From UBA8524 sp964215915 (GTDB taxonomy: Bacteria > Bacteroidota > Bacteroidia > UBA8524), in assembly GCA_964215915.1 (NCBI GenBank), contig CAXPEB010000086.1, forward strand, positions 29,528 through 93,527: a stretch of 64,000 nt of DNA, read 5' to 3'. A program made the position numbers and the translations under genes. Under the pieces are notes generated by a model. It was not told the origin of the DNA, ran no database searches, and saw only the letters and a program-made list of their open reading frames with translations. How positions within the stretch are numbered: position 1 is the first letter of the stretch; each line of letters begins with the position of its first letter. Positions 8,957 to 16,953 of this stretch are shown here, piece after piece.

Positions 8957-9819
8957 CTTGATTTTACCAGCTGTTCCAGATAGATTCCGTATCCGCTCTT
9001 TTTCAGAGGTTCTGCCAGTTTCAGCAGTTCGCTTTTATCGATATAGCCCATCCGGTAAGCTACTTCTTCGATACACCCGATCTTCAGACCCTGCCTTTCC
9101 TCAATCACCTGAACAAACTGACCGGCCTGCATCAGGGAGGCATGGGTGCCTGTATCCAGCCAGGCAGTTCCGCGGTTCATAATCCCAACGTGGAGTTGTT
9201 CGCGCTTCAGGTACTCCTTGTTCACATCCGTAATCTCGTATTCACCCCTTGCAGAAGGTTTCAATTCCTTGGCTATCTCCACCACGGAGTTATCATAAAA
9301 ATACAATCCCGGAACCGCATAGGAAGAACGCGGTTTGGAAGGCTTTTCCTCGATGCTTATTACTTTGCCGGTTTCATCAAACTCCACCACACCGTAACGC
9401 TCCGGATCTGAAACGTGGTAGGCAAACACAACCCCTCCTGTGGGATCGGTGAATCCCTGGAGCAGTTTCGCCAATCCGCTTCCGTAAAAAATATTGTCGC
9501 CCAGGATCAGGGCTACTTTATCGGTTCCAATGAACGATTCCCCGATTACAAAGGCCTGTGCCAGTCCGTTAGGTTCCGGTTGCTCCGTATACTCAAACCG
9601 GCAACCCAGTCCGGAACCGTCGCCGAGCAGTCGTTTGAAATTCGGGAGATCCTGGGGGGTGGAAATAATCAGGATCTCGCGTATACCGGCCATCATCAGT
9701 ACAGACAAAGGGTAATAGATCATAGGCTTGTCGTATACCGGCATCAGTTGTTTGCTGACTGCGAGTGTCAACGGATGAAGTCGTGTGCCGGATCCGCCGG
9801 CGAGGATTATACCCTTCAT
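8953..9819 (-). CDS. rfbA: Glucose-1-phosphate thymidylyltransferase
   Basis: 288 residues, the normal length for RmlA/RfbA. The nucleotide-binding loop GGSGTRLHP (8-16), QPEPNGLAQA (80-89), the metal-binding GDNIFYG (107-113) and EEKP are all present. The enzyme makes dTDP-glucose from dTTP and glucose-1-phosphate, the first step of dTDP-deoxysugar synthesis in the cytoplasm. The next enzyme, rfbB, lies upstream on the same strand but is separated by a repeat-bounded cassette holding a four-helix-bundle gene. No rfbC or rfbD is in the window. The downstream membrane gene overlaps by 4 bp. Confidence 0.96.
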   Translation of the reverse strand: MKGIILAGGSGTRLHPLTLAVSKQLMPVYDKPMIYYPLSVLMMAGIREILIISTPQDLPNFKRLLGDGSGLGCRFEYTEQPEPNGLAQAFVIGESFIGTDKVALILGDNIFYGSGLAKLLQGFTDPTGGVVFAYHVSDPERYGVVEFDETGKVISIEEKPSKPRSSYAVPGLYFYDNSVVEIAKELKPSARGEYEITDVNKEYLKREQLHVGIMNRGTAWLDTGTHASLMQAGQFVQVIEERQGLKIGCIEEVAYRMGYIDKSELLKLAEPLKKSGYGIYLEQLVKSR

Positions 9820-9862
9820 TTATCTCTATTCGTTTAAATATGCCTGTTTTTCAGAGGTTTCA

Positions 9863-10367
9863 GGTATTGGGTTTTAGGTATTTGCCCAATTGCACCATCT
9901 AACCTAATACAAACCGGACTACTTTCAGGTTAAGTTCGGATACCCTGATAAAACCGGTTCATACGCTTCTGCAAATTAAGTAGCTCATGGGTCAAGAGCA
10001 AATACTGGCTTTGGCTTTCAGGATAAACAAGATTCGTAACCATGAGCAAAGATTCCAATTCAAAAGCAGAGCCCAGGGATATCTCTATAAACCGACGAAA
10101 ATCTTTCTGAGAAGACCGACTGCAACCTTCTGCAATGTTTGCTGAGATAGAAACAGCTGCCCGTTGAATCTGACTAACCAAACCGAATTTTTCCGAATCA
10201 GGTAACAGCTTGCAGTATGCATATACCTCTTTAGCGATCAGGATAGCATCCTTCCAGACCAGCAATTCCCGATGATTTCTCACGAATCAAAAATCCGTAT
10301 TTCATCGGTTTTATTTCCGTCAAAAAATCACCAACACCCAATACCTAAAACCCATTACCTATTACCC
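9863..10367. mobile_element. Repeat-bounded cassette carrying a four-helix-bundle gene
   Basis: The left border (9863-9884, GGTATTGGGTTTTAGGTATT...) is an inverted copy of the right border (10337-10359), with about 20 of 21 bases matching. The right border continues as CCCATTACCTATTACCC. The segment between holds only the four-helix-bundle gene. It sits between rfbA and rfbB, which are normally adjacent, and looks like an insertion into that operon. A second copy of the right-border sequence, matching 25 of 31 positions, occurs at 59531-59561. No transposase is present, so the mechanism is unknown. Confidence 0.5.
9930..10283 (-). CDS. Four-helix-bundle protein (23S rRNA IVP / TIGR02436-type)
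   Basis: 117 residues. MRNHRELLVWKDAI at the N-terminus and the central QIQRAAVSISANIAEG motif are hallmarks of the family first found in intervening sequences of 23S rRNA genes and now seen as free-standing chromosomal genes of unknown function. The family is small and helical, and members typically have 115-130 residues. The start is GTG at 10281-10283, which places the conserved N-terminus correctly. The gene interrupts the rfbA-rfbB pair and is flanked by inverted repeats, consistent with a mobile cassette. No rRNA gene is nearby. Confidence 0.9.
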   Translation of the reverse strand: MRNHRELLVWKDAILIAKEVYAYCKLLPDSEKFGLVSQIQRAAVSISANIAEGCSRSSQKDFRRFIEISLGSAFELESLLMVTNLVYPESQSQYLLLTHELLNLQKRMNRFYQGIRT

Positions 10368-10377
10368 TAAACCACCC

Positions 10378-11427
10378 TCACCCATAATGCTCCTCATAGT
10401 ACCGCTGGTAATCGCCACTGGTTACTTCCTCCATCCAGGCGCGGTTAGCCAGGTACCAGTCGATGGTTTTGCCGATACCTTCCTCAAACTGCAGGCTAGG
10501 TTGCCAGCCGAGTTCTTTCATGATTTTTCCGGCATCGATGGCATAGCGGAGGTCATGTCCGGCCCGGTCGGTTACGAAGGTGATAAGCTCCCGGGCTGTG
10601 CCGGCTTCCCTTCCCAACTTCTCATCCATGGTATCGCATACCAGCTTCACGATATCGATATTCTTCCACTCATTGAAACCTCCGATGTTGTAGGTTTCTC
10701 CATCCACTCCCTGATGAAAGACGGTATCGATAGCCCGGGCATGGTCCACCACATAGAGCCAGTCGCGGACATTTTCTCCCTTTCCGTAAACCGGAAGAGC
10801 CTTGTTCCGTAGAATATTATTGATCATCAGTGGGATAAGCTTTTCCGGAAACTGGTTGGGTCCGTAATTGTTCGAACAATTGCTGATCACCACCGGCAGT
10901 TTGTAGGTATTGTGATAAGCCCGTACAAAATGATCGGAAGAGGCTTTGCTGGCGGAATAGGGCGACTGCGGATCATACGGCGTCGTTTCCAGAAAGAAAC
11001 CGCCGTTATCCAGTGAGCCGTATACTTCATCGGTGGAAACATGGTAGAAACGTTTCCCTTCCATATTCCCTTTCCAGGCGGCACGGGCTGCATTAAGCAG
11101 GTTCACCGTACCGATGACGTTGGTTTCCACAAAAGCCAGGGGGTCGCTGATCGAACGATCCACATGTGACTCCGCGGCAAGATGGATGATACTGTCAATT
11201 TTTTCTTCCTCCAGGATATGCTGCATGGCAGCCGCATCCCGGATATCTGCCTTCACGAAAGCATAATTCGGAGCATTCTCGATATCCTCCAGATTCCTCA
11301 GATTACCGGCATAGGTGAGGCTATCGAGATTGACTATCCGATAATCGGGGTACTTGTTCACAAACAAGCGAACCACATGGGAGCCGATAAACCCGGCTCC
11401 CCCCGTGATAAGCAGGTTTCGTTTCAT
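10378..11427 (-). CDS. rfbB: dTDP-glucose 4,6-dehydratase
   Basis: 349 residues, an extended short-chain dehydrogenase. The NAD-binding GGAGFIG (9-15), the active-site segment STDEVYG (131-137) and the catalytic YSASK pair (Tyr157, Lys161) are visible. It converts dTDP-glucose to dTDP-4-keto-6-deoxyglucose in the cytoplasm. Its ATG overlaps the stop of the FKBP gene by one base (TAATG), so it is expressed from the same transcript as nrnA and the FKBP lipoprotein. rfbA follows after the repeat-bounded cassette. rfbC and rfbD are missing here, so the end product (rhamnose or another deoxysugar) cannot be told. Confidence 0.96.
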   Translation of the reverse strand: MKRNLLITGGAGFIGSHVVRLFVNKYPDYRIVNLDSLTYAGNLRNLEDIENAPNYAFVKADIRDAAAMQHILEEEKIDSIIHLAAESHVDRSISDPLAFVETNVIGTVNLLNAARAAWKGNMEGKRFYHVSTDEVYGSLDNGGFFLETTPYDPQSPYSASKASSDHFVRAYHNTYKLPVVISNCSNNYGPNQFPEKLIPLMINNILRNKALPVYGKGENVRDWLYVVDHARAIDTVFHQGVDGETYNIGGFNEWKNIDIVKLVCDTMDEKLGREAGTARELITFVTDRAGHDLRYAIDAGKIMKELGWQPSLQFEEGIGKTIDWYLANRAWMEEVTSGDYQRYYEEHYG

Positions 11428-12281
11428 TAGGGTCTTCTTAAGGACATCAACTCCACGTCGAAGATCAGGGTAGCACCCGGAGGGATCACACCGCCGGCGC
11501 CACGATCGCCGTACCCGAGTTTTGCAGGGATGATCAGGCGCATTTTATCCCCTACTTTCATCAGACGAACTCCTTCGTCAAAGCCCCGGATCATATTTCC
11601 GGCTCCGATGGTAAATTCCATGGGTTTGCCTTTGGGTATACTGGAATCGACAACGCTTCCGTCTTCCAGATAAAGGGTATAATTCACTTCGGCGACCATA
11701 TTGGCATAAGCCTGCTCGCCCTCTTCGTTATCCTCTACCAGGATGTATTGCAGTCCGGAAGGCGTTTTCTCGATCTTTTTGCCTTCTACATCGTAAGGTT
11801 CGGGTTTGGGAACTTCCCTTGCATCCACCAATTCCACATCAAAATACAGGGTGGAGTTAGGAGGAATAGTGCCCATATCGCGACTTCCATACCCAATAGC
11901 CGGAGGGATGATCATGGTGGCCTTATCCCCTACCTTCATCATGGCAATTCCTTCGTCCCAACCCGGGATCACATAACCGGAACCCAATGGAAACTCGATA
12001 GGCTCACCGCGTTTTACGGAGTTATCGAATTCGGTACCGTCTTCCAGTTTACCTACGTAATGGACTTTAACGACCATGCCTGCTTTCGCTTCAATGCCGT
12101 CGCCCCTTTTGGTAAAGATCACTTTCAGCCCTGAAGCTGTGGTAATGGTGTCACCAGTTGTCATATTCGCTTGATTTTGATTGTCTTCTCCTTTTGCCTC
12201 TTTTCCGTTGGAACAGGCGAGGATACTGAACGTAGCCAAAGACCCGATCAGTAGCATTTTGTGTATGGATGTAAACTTCAT
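11427..12281 (-). CDS. Double-FKBP peptidyl-prolyl isomerase lipoprotein (GldI-like context)
   Basis: 284 residues with the chosen ATG at 12279-12281. An earlier in-frame start at 12422 would add 47 residues overlapping nrnA, while the chosen start gives a proper lipoprotein signal (lipobox LAC, Cys23). Two FKBP-type domains follow, about residues 50-150 and 175-284, each with VxVHYxG/VNYTLY, the GxVIPGWDEG or GNMIRGFDEG strand and an IPPxxxLYFDVEL end. Such proteins assist folding of envelope proteins. In flavobacteria the gliding lipoprotein GldI is an FKBP encoded near ndk and a DHH phosphoesterase gene, as here; GldI has one FKBP domain, so orthology is uncertain. Confidence 0.88.
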   Translation of the reverse strand: MKFTSIHKMLLIGSLATFSILACSNGKEAKGEDNQNQANMTTGDTITTASGLKVIFTKRGDGIEAKAGMVVKVHYVGKLEDGTEFDNSVKRGEPIEFPLGSGYVIPGWDEGIAMMKVGDKATMIIPPAIGYGSRDMGTIPPNSTLYFDVELVDAREVPKPEPYDVEGKKIEKTPSGLQYILVEDNEEGEQAYANMVAEVNYTLYLEDGSVVDSSIPKGKPMEFTIGAGNMIRGFDEGVRLMKVGDKMRLIIPAKLGYGDRGAGGVIPPGATLIFDVELMSLRRP

Positions 12282-12282
12282 A

Positions 12283-13299
12283 TTACTCGTCGGCAAGATA
12301 CTTTTTATATTCCGGAAGCAGACTCCGGAATTTTTCCAGGGCTTTTTCCAGGGTTTCGGTACTTTGTCCGCCGGCGGCATTGTAATGCCCGCCTCCCGAG
12401 AAATGATCCCTGGCAAACTCATTACAGGGAAAGTTACCCGAGCCCCGGAAGCTGGCTTTTATCAGTTTGGTGCGATCGATAAACAAAGCCGAAAACTCCA
12501 CCCCACGAATGCTCAGTCCATAATTGACCAGGCCTTCCGTATCTCCGGTCTGTATGCGGTATTTCAGCAGCTCCTCCCGCGTCACGGACATCAATGCGGT
12601 TTTATATTCGGGAAACACTTCCAGCTTTTCTGCCAGGCAATGCCCGATAAACTGCAGGCGTCTTAGCGACCAGTTATCGTGGATCTGCTGGTGGATTTCG
12701 GAATTCCGTGCTCCCTTTTCGATAAGCATGGCGATGGTCCTGTGCGTATGGGGAGTAACCGAATCGAAACGGAAGGAGCCTGTATCGGTCATGATTCCGG
12801 TATACAGGCAGGTGGCAATATCTGCATCAATGGCATCTTCCCCTTTCCACATTACGATTACCTCCTGCACCAGTTGGGCGGTAGACGTAGTTTCAGTAGT
12901 CCAGTAGCGGAAATCGTCAAAACCTTCCGGCTCCTGGTGGTGATCGATCATTACCTTCCTGGCCTTGGCCGAACGGACGATGTCGCCCAGGTCATTAATC
13001 CGGTGTAAGGCATTGAAATCAAGGCAGAAGATATAGTCTGCCTCCTCAATCAGGGTTCTTCCTTTTTTGGCTGCCTGTTCGTAGTTGATCGTGACACGCT
13101 CATTCGGCATCCAGCGAAGGAATTCGCCATAGTCCGTGGGACTGACAAATTCTACGTCGTAGTTGTAATTCCTGAAAAATTTCCAGAGTGCGAGGGAAGA
13201 CCCCAGTGCGTCCCCATCCGGTTTGTGGTGCGTGGTAATCACCAGCTTGGCTTCGGGAGCTTTATCGATAAGAAAAAAAAGTTCGTTGATATCCTGCAA
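12283..13299 (-). CDS. nrnA: DHH-family phosphoesterase, NrnA-like
   Basis: 338 residues. The metal ligands of the DHH family are present: HHKPDGD (24-30), the name-giving DHH (119-121) followed by QE, and the DHHA1 signature GGGHYNAAGG (302-311). This is the architecture of bacterial nanoRNase / pAp phosphatases such as NrnA, which degrade short oligoribonucleotides and 3'-phosphoadenosine phosphate. The start codon is TTG at 13297-13299; no in-frame ATG or GTG exists between this point and the essential HHKPDGD motif. It heads the nrnA-FKBP-rfbB minus-strand run and is divergent from ndk with 75 bp between. Confidence 0.88.
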   Translation of the reverse strand: MQDINELFFLIDKAPEAKLVITTHHKPDGDALGSSLALWKFFRNYNYDVEFVSPTDYGEFLRWMPNERVTINYEQAAKKGRTLIEEADYIFCLDFNALHRINDLGDIVRSAKARKVMIDHHQEPEGFDDFRYWTTETTSTAQLVQEVIVMWKGEDAIDADIATCLYTGIMTDTGSFRFDSVTPHTHRTIAMLIEKGARNSEIHQQIHDNWSLRRLQFIGHCLAEKLEVFPEYKTALMSVTREELLKYRIQTGDTEGLVNYGLSIRGVEFSALFIDRTKLIKASFRGSGNFPCNEFARDHFSGGGHYNAAGGQSTETLEKALEKFRSLLPEYKKYLADE

Positions 13300-13351
13300 A
13301 ACAGCTGTTTTTGAACAGGCCGCAAATGTCGCGAAATCGGATTTTAAATCA

Positions 13352-13359
13352 TAGTTTTG
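13352..13359 (+). promoter_or_regulatory. -7 promoter element of ndk
   Basis: TAGTTTTG matches the Bacteroidota -7 consensus TAnnTTTG exactly and ends 15 bp before the ndk ATG. I see no clear TTTG at the expected -33 position. Confidence 0.4.
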
Positions 13360-13374
13360 CGCAAATTTTCAACA

Positions 13375-13794
13375 ATGTCAGGGAACATCACTTTTACCAT
13401 GATTAAGCCGGATGCCGTTCGCAACGGTCATATGGGCAAAATTCTGGATCAGATTATTTCTAACGGATTCAGCATCCGGGCGATGAAGTACACACAACTG
13501 AGCGCTGAGAAGGCAGGAGAGTTTTATGCGGTACACCGCGAGCGTCCTTTCTTCAACGACCTGGTTAGCTTCATGACCAGTGGCCCCATTGTGGCTGCCG
13601 TGCTTGAAAAAGACAATGCCGTAGCCGATTTCCGTACGCTGATCGGTGCCACTAACCCGGCAGAAGCTGCCGAAGGTACCATCCGTAACCTGTATGCCAA
13701 ATCGATCGATGCCAATGCCATCCACGGTTCGGACAGCGATGAGAACGCGCAGATCGAAGCAGGTTTCTTCTTCTCTGCCTTTGAAAGGTTCTGA
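13375..13794 (+). CDS. ndk: Nucleoside diphosphate kinase
   Basis: 139 residues, the standard length. Lys11 in IKPDAV, the NGxxGxI region, and the phosphorylated His117 in the sequence NAIHGSD are present. The enzyme transfers the gamma phosphate of ATP to other nucleoside diphosphates, balancing NTP and dNTP pools. The ATG at 13375 was preferred to an upstream TTG (13357) because it gives the family's normal N-terminus and leaves the -7 element outside the coding region. It is monocistronic, divergent from nrnA and closed by a strong terminator. Confidence 0.97.
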   Translation: MSGNITFTMIKPDAVRNGHMGKILDQIISNGFSIRAMKYTQLSAEKAGEFYAVHRERPFFNDLVSFMTSGPIVAAVLEKDNAVADFRTLIGATNPAEAAEGTIRNLYAKSIDANAIHGSDSDENAQIEAGFFFSAFERF

Positions 13795-13832
13795 GAAAAG
13801 AGAGCAATATCAGACTGAAAGAAGAACTATAA

Positions 13833-13866
13833 AGGGACAGGCCTTACGCCTGTCCTTTTTCTTTTT
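13833..13866 (+). terminator. Terminator of ndk
   Basis: GGACAGGC and GCCTGTCC form a perfect 8-bp stem around the loop CTTAC, followed by TTTTTCTTTTT. It lies between convergent ndk and the cyclophilin gene. Confidence 0.9.
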
Positions 13867-13875
13867 ATGCCCTTC

Positions 13876-14520
13876 TTACCTGGGAGTCCAGGAGAATTCC
13901 GTCTGAAGCTGTGCCTTGGTTTTCGCCAGCACTTTCATCTGCATCTTGATATCGGTAACCGGACGATCCTTACTGCCGGTAGGTTGGGAAACAATGGCGT
14001 CCGCCGTTTCAATACCCTTGAGCACAAACCCGAATACCGTGTATTCTCCGTTCAGGTGGGCAGTGCCGCTGGTAGACAAGGCAATATAAAACTGGGAGCC
14101 GCTTGAGGCTTTCTCCGGGTTTTGTGTATTACCCAATCGGGCGGCAGCCAGACAGCCACGGAAATGTTTGGCCGTATCGATCTCCGCAGGAATCGTATAA
14201 CCGGGGCTACCCTGGCCGTCGTTATCCGGATCGGAATCTTTGCTGTTCGGGTCTCCTCCCTGTATCATGAAGTTTTTGATCACCCGGTGGAAGGTGGTTC
14301 CGTCGTAGAATCCTTCTCGCGCCAGTTTCAGGAAATTGGCCTTGTGCAGGGGAGTTCCGTCGTACAACCAGATATACATGGTACCGTGATCGGTGCTCAG
14401 TTCTACTATATCATAAGTTGGCTCCTGATTCCCTCCGTTGTTGTCATCCTTGTTATCGTCTTTGGAACATGCTCCAAGCAGTAATAGTCCAAAGAGCAGA
14501 ATGGGTAACCCTTTTTTCAT
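13876..14520 (-). CDS. Cyclophilin-type peptidyl-prolyl isomerase lipoprotein
   Basis: 214 residues. The signal MKKGLPILLFGLLLLGAC has a lipobox with Cys18 followed by a flexible Asp/Asn-rich linker. The cyclophilin fold starts about residue 45 and shows FHRVIKNFMIQGGDP, the glycine-rich GSPGYTIPAE segment, AARLGNTQNPEKASSGSQFYIAL and a C-terminal VFGFVLKG. It is probably an outer-membrane or periplasmic folding catalyst. It is the second gene of a short operon, 12 bp after a lipoprotein gene, and belongs to the same neighbourhood as the FKBP lipoprotein, ndk and nrnA. Confidence 0.92.
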   Translation of the reverse strand: MKKGLPILLFGLLLLGACSKDDNKDDNNGGNQEPTYDIVELSTDHGTMYIWLYDGTPLHKANFLKLAREGFYDGTTFHRVIKNFMIQGGDPNSKDSDPDNDGQGSPGYTIPAEIDTAKHFRGCLAAARLGNTQNPEKASSGSQFYIALSTSGTAHLNGEYTVFGFVLKGIETADAIVSQPTGSKDRPVTDIKMQMKVLAKTKAQLQTEFSWTPR

Positions 14521-14532
14521 AGTGGCAATTTA

Positions 14533-15069
14533 CTATTCTTCTCCATATAGTCGTTTATACCTGAGCCACATGGGTTCCAGGTCGTAGACCGGTTTGGCGA
14601 TCATTTCGATACGGCGGCTGTTATCATCCAGCCTGCTGCGCATTTGGGCATACCGGTCCTTAAATTCATCCCGGCTAAGTTTCTTGCCATCGGTTTGGGC
14701 TTTAAACTCCTCCCAGTCTTCCATAAGCAGCCTGTTGGAGCTTTGGTAGATCAGGTAACGGTCCAGGTAAAAATCATAGGCTGTGAGCATGCCCCGGAAA
14801 TCGCCTTCCATCCTTGCGGCCACGTCTATGGCCGTATCTTTCAGGAGAGGAATCCACCGGTTTCGGATAACTTCTTTTCGGCGGACCAACTCCTGTTCAT
14901 CAATGTTCAATGCTTTTTCATTTCCTTTGATGCCGAAATACAAGGTGTCAAGGTAGGTAATCTCTGCCGGTGTTGGCTCCTCCCGGCAAGCGCTCTGGCT
15001 GAGCCAGGACAGGAGCAAAAAAAGCAGGATTACGCTGGGTACAAGCCGCTTTATTCTAAATTTGTCCAT
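14533..15069 (-). CDS. Hypothetical lipoprotein upstream of cyclophilin
   Basis: 178 residues from the ATG at 15067-15069. The signal MDKFRIKRLVPSVILLFLLLSWLSQSAC ends in a lipobox-like SQSAC. The mature part is highly charged and helical, with YDFYLDRYLIYQSSNRLLMEDW and a C-terminal PMWLRYKRLYGEE; I do not recognise the family. An in-frame ATG at 15088-15090 is an alternative start and would overlap the divergent chrA-like gene; a -7-like TAATTTG at 15105-15111 on this strand lies 14 nt before that ATG. It appears cotranscribed with the cyclophilin gene. Confidence 0.7.
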   Translation of the reverse strand: MDKFRIKRLVPSVILLFLLLSWLSQSACREEPTPAEITYLDTLYFGIKGNEKALNIDEQELVRRKEVIRNRWIPLLKDTAIDVAARMEGDFRGMLTAYDFYLDRYLIYQSSNRLLMEDWEEFKAQTDGKKLSRDEFKDRYAQMRSRLDDNSRRIEMIAKPVYDLEPMWLRYKRLYGEE

Positions 15070-15074
15070 TCCCT

Positions 15075-16277
15075 GTGAAACCGTCTCCATCGTATTCTGT
15101 CTCGCAAATTAAGCGCTTCATTTACCTGAAGGAAATCTTTTTCATTTCCATCACCGGATTCGGTGGCCCCGGGGCACACCTCAACGCCATCATCAAACAC
15201 TTGGTAAAAAAGCGCCAATACCTGACCAAAGCCGAGTTATTGGAACTACACAGCTTCTGCCAGATGCTTCCGGGCCCCACCTCTACTCAGATGATCACCA
15301 GCCTTGGTTTTCAAATAGGCGGCCCTCTTCTGGCTCTTGCGGCATTGATCATCTGGATCCTTCCCGCATTTATCCTGATGACCACCTTCGTGGTGCTTTG
15401 GAACTTTTTCGATTCCCGCAATGTTTCGCTGGATTTCCTGAGTTATATCCATCCCATGGCGGTGGCTTTCATTGCCGCGGCTGCGATCAAGGTGTTCCTG
15501 ATGATCAAAAGGAAGCCGCTTTACGTCGGACTTTACGGAATGGGCACGGCAGGCGCCATCCTCTTCCCGTCGCCCTGGGTGTTTCCCATACTCCTCACTA
15601 TTGGGGGATTGATTTCCCATCGGGCCAGCCGGAATGAGTATCCGGCCTACCGGGCGAAGATCAAACCCAACTGGATCATCTTTGTAGTATTTATCAGCAT
15701 CCTGGTGATTTCTGCCGTTATCGGTAACATTACCCGGAACAAACCCGTCCTGCTATTCGAGAACTCCTACCAATACGGCAGCATTGTGTTCGGGGGAGGG
15801 AATGTACTGATCCCCATGATGTACAAGCAGTACGTAACATTTAAGATGTACCTGAATGACCAGGATTTCCTTCTCGGAGTCGGGTTACAGCAGGCCATCC
15901 CGGGACCGGTTTTCAGCATTTCCACCTATGCCAACGGACAGGCAATGGCTGATTGGGGCATACCCGGACAATTACTTGGTTGTGTAATCGGTACAGTAGG
16001 TATCTTTACCCCCGGAATTCTCATGATCTTTTTCCTTTACCCCATTTGGGATGAAATGAAAAAGATGCCCCTGGTAAGGAAGGCCATTGATGGCATTACG
16101 GCTGTTTCTGCCGGACTGGTTCTGGCTGCAGCCTGTTTACTATTCCAGGGTATTGAGTATGAATGGATGAATCTGATGGTATTTCTGGTGACGCTGGGAC
16201 TTGTTCTGTTCACCCGAATACCTTCGCCCCTGATCGTGGCCGGCACCGTGATTTTGGGTTTGCTTATGCCGGCTTAG
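15075..16277 (+). CDS. chrA: Chromate transporter (CHR) family protein
   Basis: 400 residues with GTG at 15075 as start, since the conserved N-terminal FGGPGAHLN motif begins at about residue 30 and no later start would keep it. The protein has two homologous halves: the first with GFGGPGAHLNAI and FCQMLPGPTSTQ, the second with FGGGNVLIPMM and LQQAIPGPVFSIS. This is the duplicated CHR-domain design. Family members export chromate by proton motive force, but many have untested substrates. The start lies 5 bp from the start of the divergent lipoprotein gene, leaving no normal intergenic promoter. The carboxypeptidase-like gene follows after 25 bp. Confidence 0.88.
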   Translation: MKPSPSYSVSQIKRFIYLKEIFFISITGFGGPGAHLNAIIKHLVKKRQYLTKAELLELHSFCQMLPGPTSTQMITSLGFQIGGPLLALAALIIWILPAFILMTTFVVLWNFFDSRNVSLDFLSYIHPMAVAFIAAAAIKVFLMIKRKPLYVGLYGMGTAGAILFPSPWVFPILLTIGGLISHRASRNEYPAYRAKIKPNWIIFVVFISILVISAVIGNITRNKPVLLFENSYQYGSIVFGGGNVLIPMMYKQYVTFKMYLNDQDFLLGVGLQQAIPGPVFSISTYANGQAMADWGIPGQLLGCVIGTVGIFTPGILMIFFLYPIWDEMKKMPLVRKAIDGITAVSAGLVLAAACLLFQGIEYEWMNLMVFLVTLGLVLFTRIPSPLIVAGTVILGLLMPA

Positions 16278-16302
16278 CATATTTTTTGATAACTTTATGA
16301 CA

Positions 16303-16953
16303 ATGAAATTTCGAGCCATTCTCTTGCTTTCTGCCCTGATCCTTTCTCCAGTATTCTCCGAACAATGCCAGGCGCAAGACAGCACGGAACTCCGGAATGA
16401 GCTAATCCAGTTTACGGGGTTATTGATTACCCCTGACAGTCTTCAGGCTGTTAACGACGTAAATATCCGTATTGCCGGCACCATGCAGGGAACGATCTCC
16501 AATGACCAGGGATACTTTGCCATAGTAGCCAAACGTTTGGATACGCTGGTCTTCACGGCCGTGGGATACCGTACCGTGCGGTATGTGGTTCCTTTTGAAC
16601 TGACCGGGCAGAAGTATACGATGATCCAGCCTATGAGCCAGGATACCCTGTTCCTGCCGGAAGCCATTGTCAAGCCCTATATCAGCCGCGAACTGTTTCA
16701 GCATTATTTCGTAACCATGGAGGTTCCGGAAGGAGAAGTACCCCTGGAAAACATGGATCCGGAGACACTTAGGCAAATGGCATTTGCCATGGAAATGGAC
16801 GGCTCCGAAAATGCCAAGTATTACCTGCGCCAGGAATCGGGCAAATACTATTACACCGGCCAAATGGTTCCGATCAACCTGATGAATCCCTTTGCCTGGG
16901 CCCAATTTATCAAAGCCTGGAAAGACGGGAAGCTGAAAATTCAGCGGGACTAG
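16303..16953 (+). CDS. Carboxypeptidase-like regulatory domain protein
   Basis: 216 residues from the ATG at 16303. An ATG two codons earlier (16297) is possible, but TAACTTTA, a -7-like element at 16290-16297, overlaps it. A signal peptide ends near QCQAQ. Residues 35-115 form a CarboxypepD_reg-like beta domain (VNDVNIRIAGTMQGTISNDQGYFAI...VFTAVGYRTVRYVV), the module usually found at the N-terminus of TonB receptors, here free-standing. The C-terminal half is charged and unassigned. The stop shares the palindrome CTAG with the stop of the convergent gene. Function unknown; probably periplasmic. Confidence 0.78.
   Translation: MKFRAILLLSALILSPVFSEQCQAQDSTELRNELIQFTGLLITPDSLQAVNDVNIRIAGTMQGTISNDQGYFAIVAKRLDTLVFTAVGYRTVRYVVPFELTGQKYTMIQPMSQDTLFLPEAIVKPYISRELFQHYFVTMEVPEGEVPLENMDPETLRQMAFAMEMDGSENAKYYLRQESGKYYYTGQMVPINLMNPFAWAQFIKAWKDGKLKIQRD

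Noticed and set aside
12282..12422. Upstream start for the FKBP lipoprotein
   Set aside because: It would overlap nrnA by 140 bp and hide the lipoprotein signal peptide.
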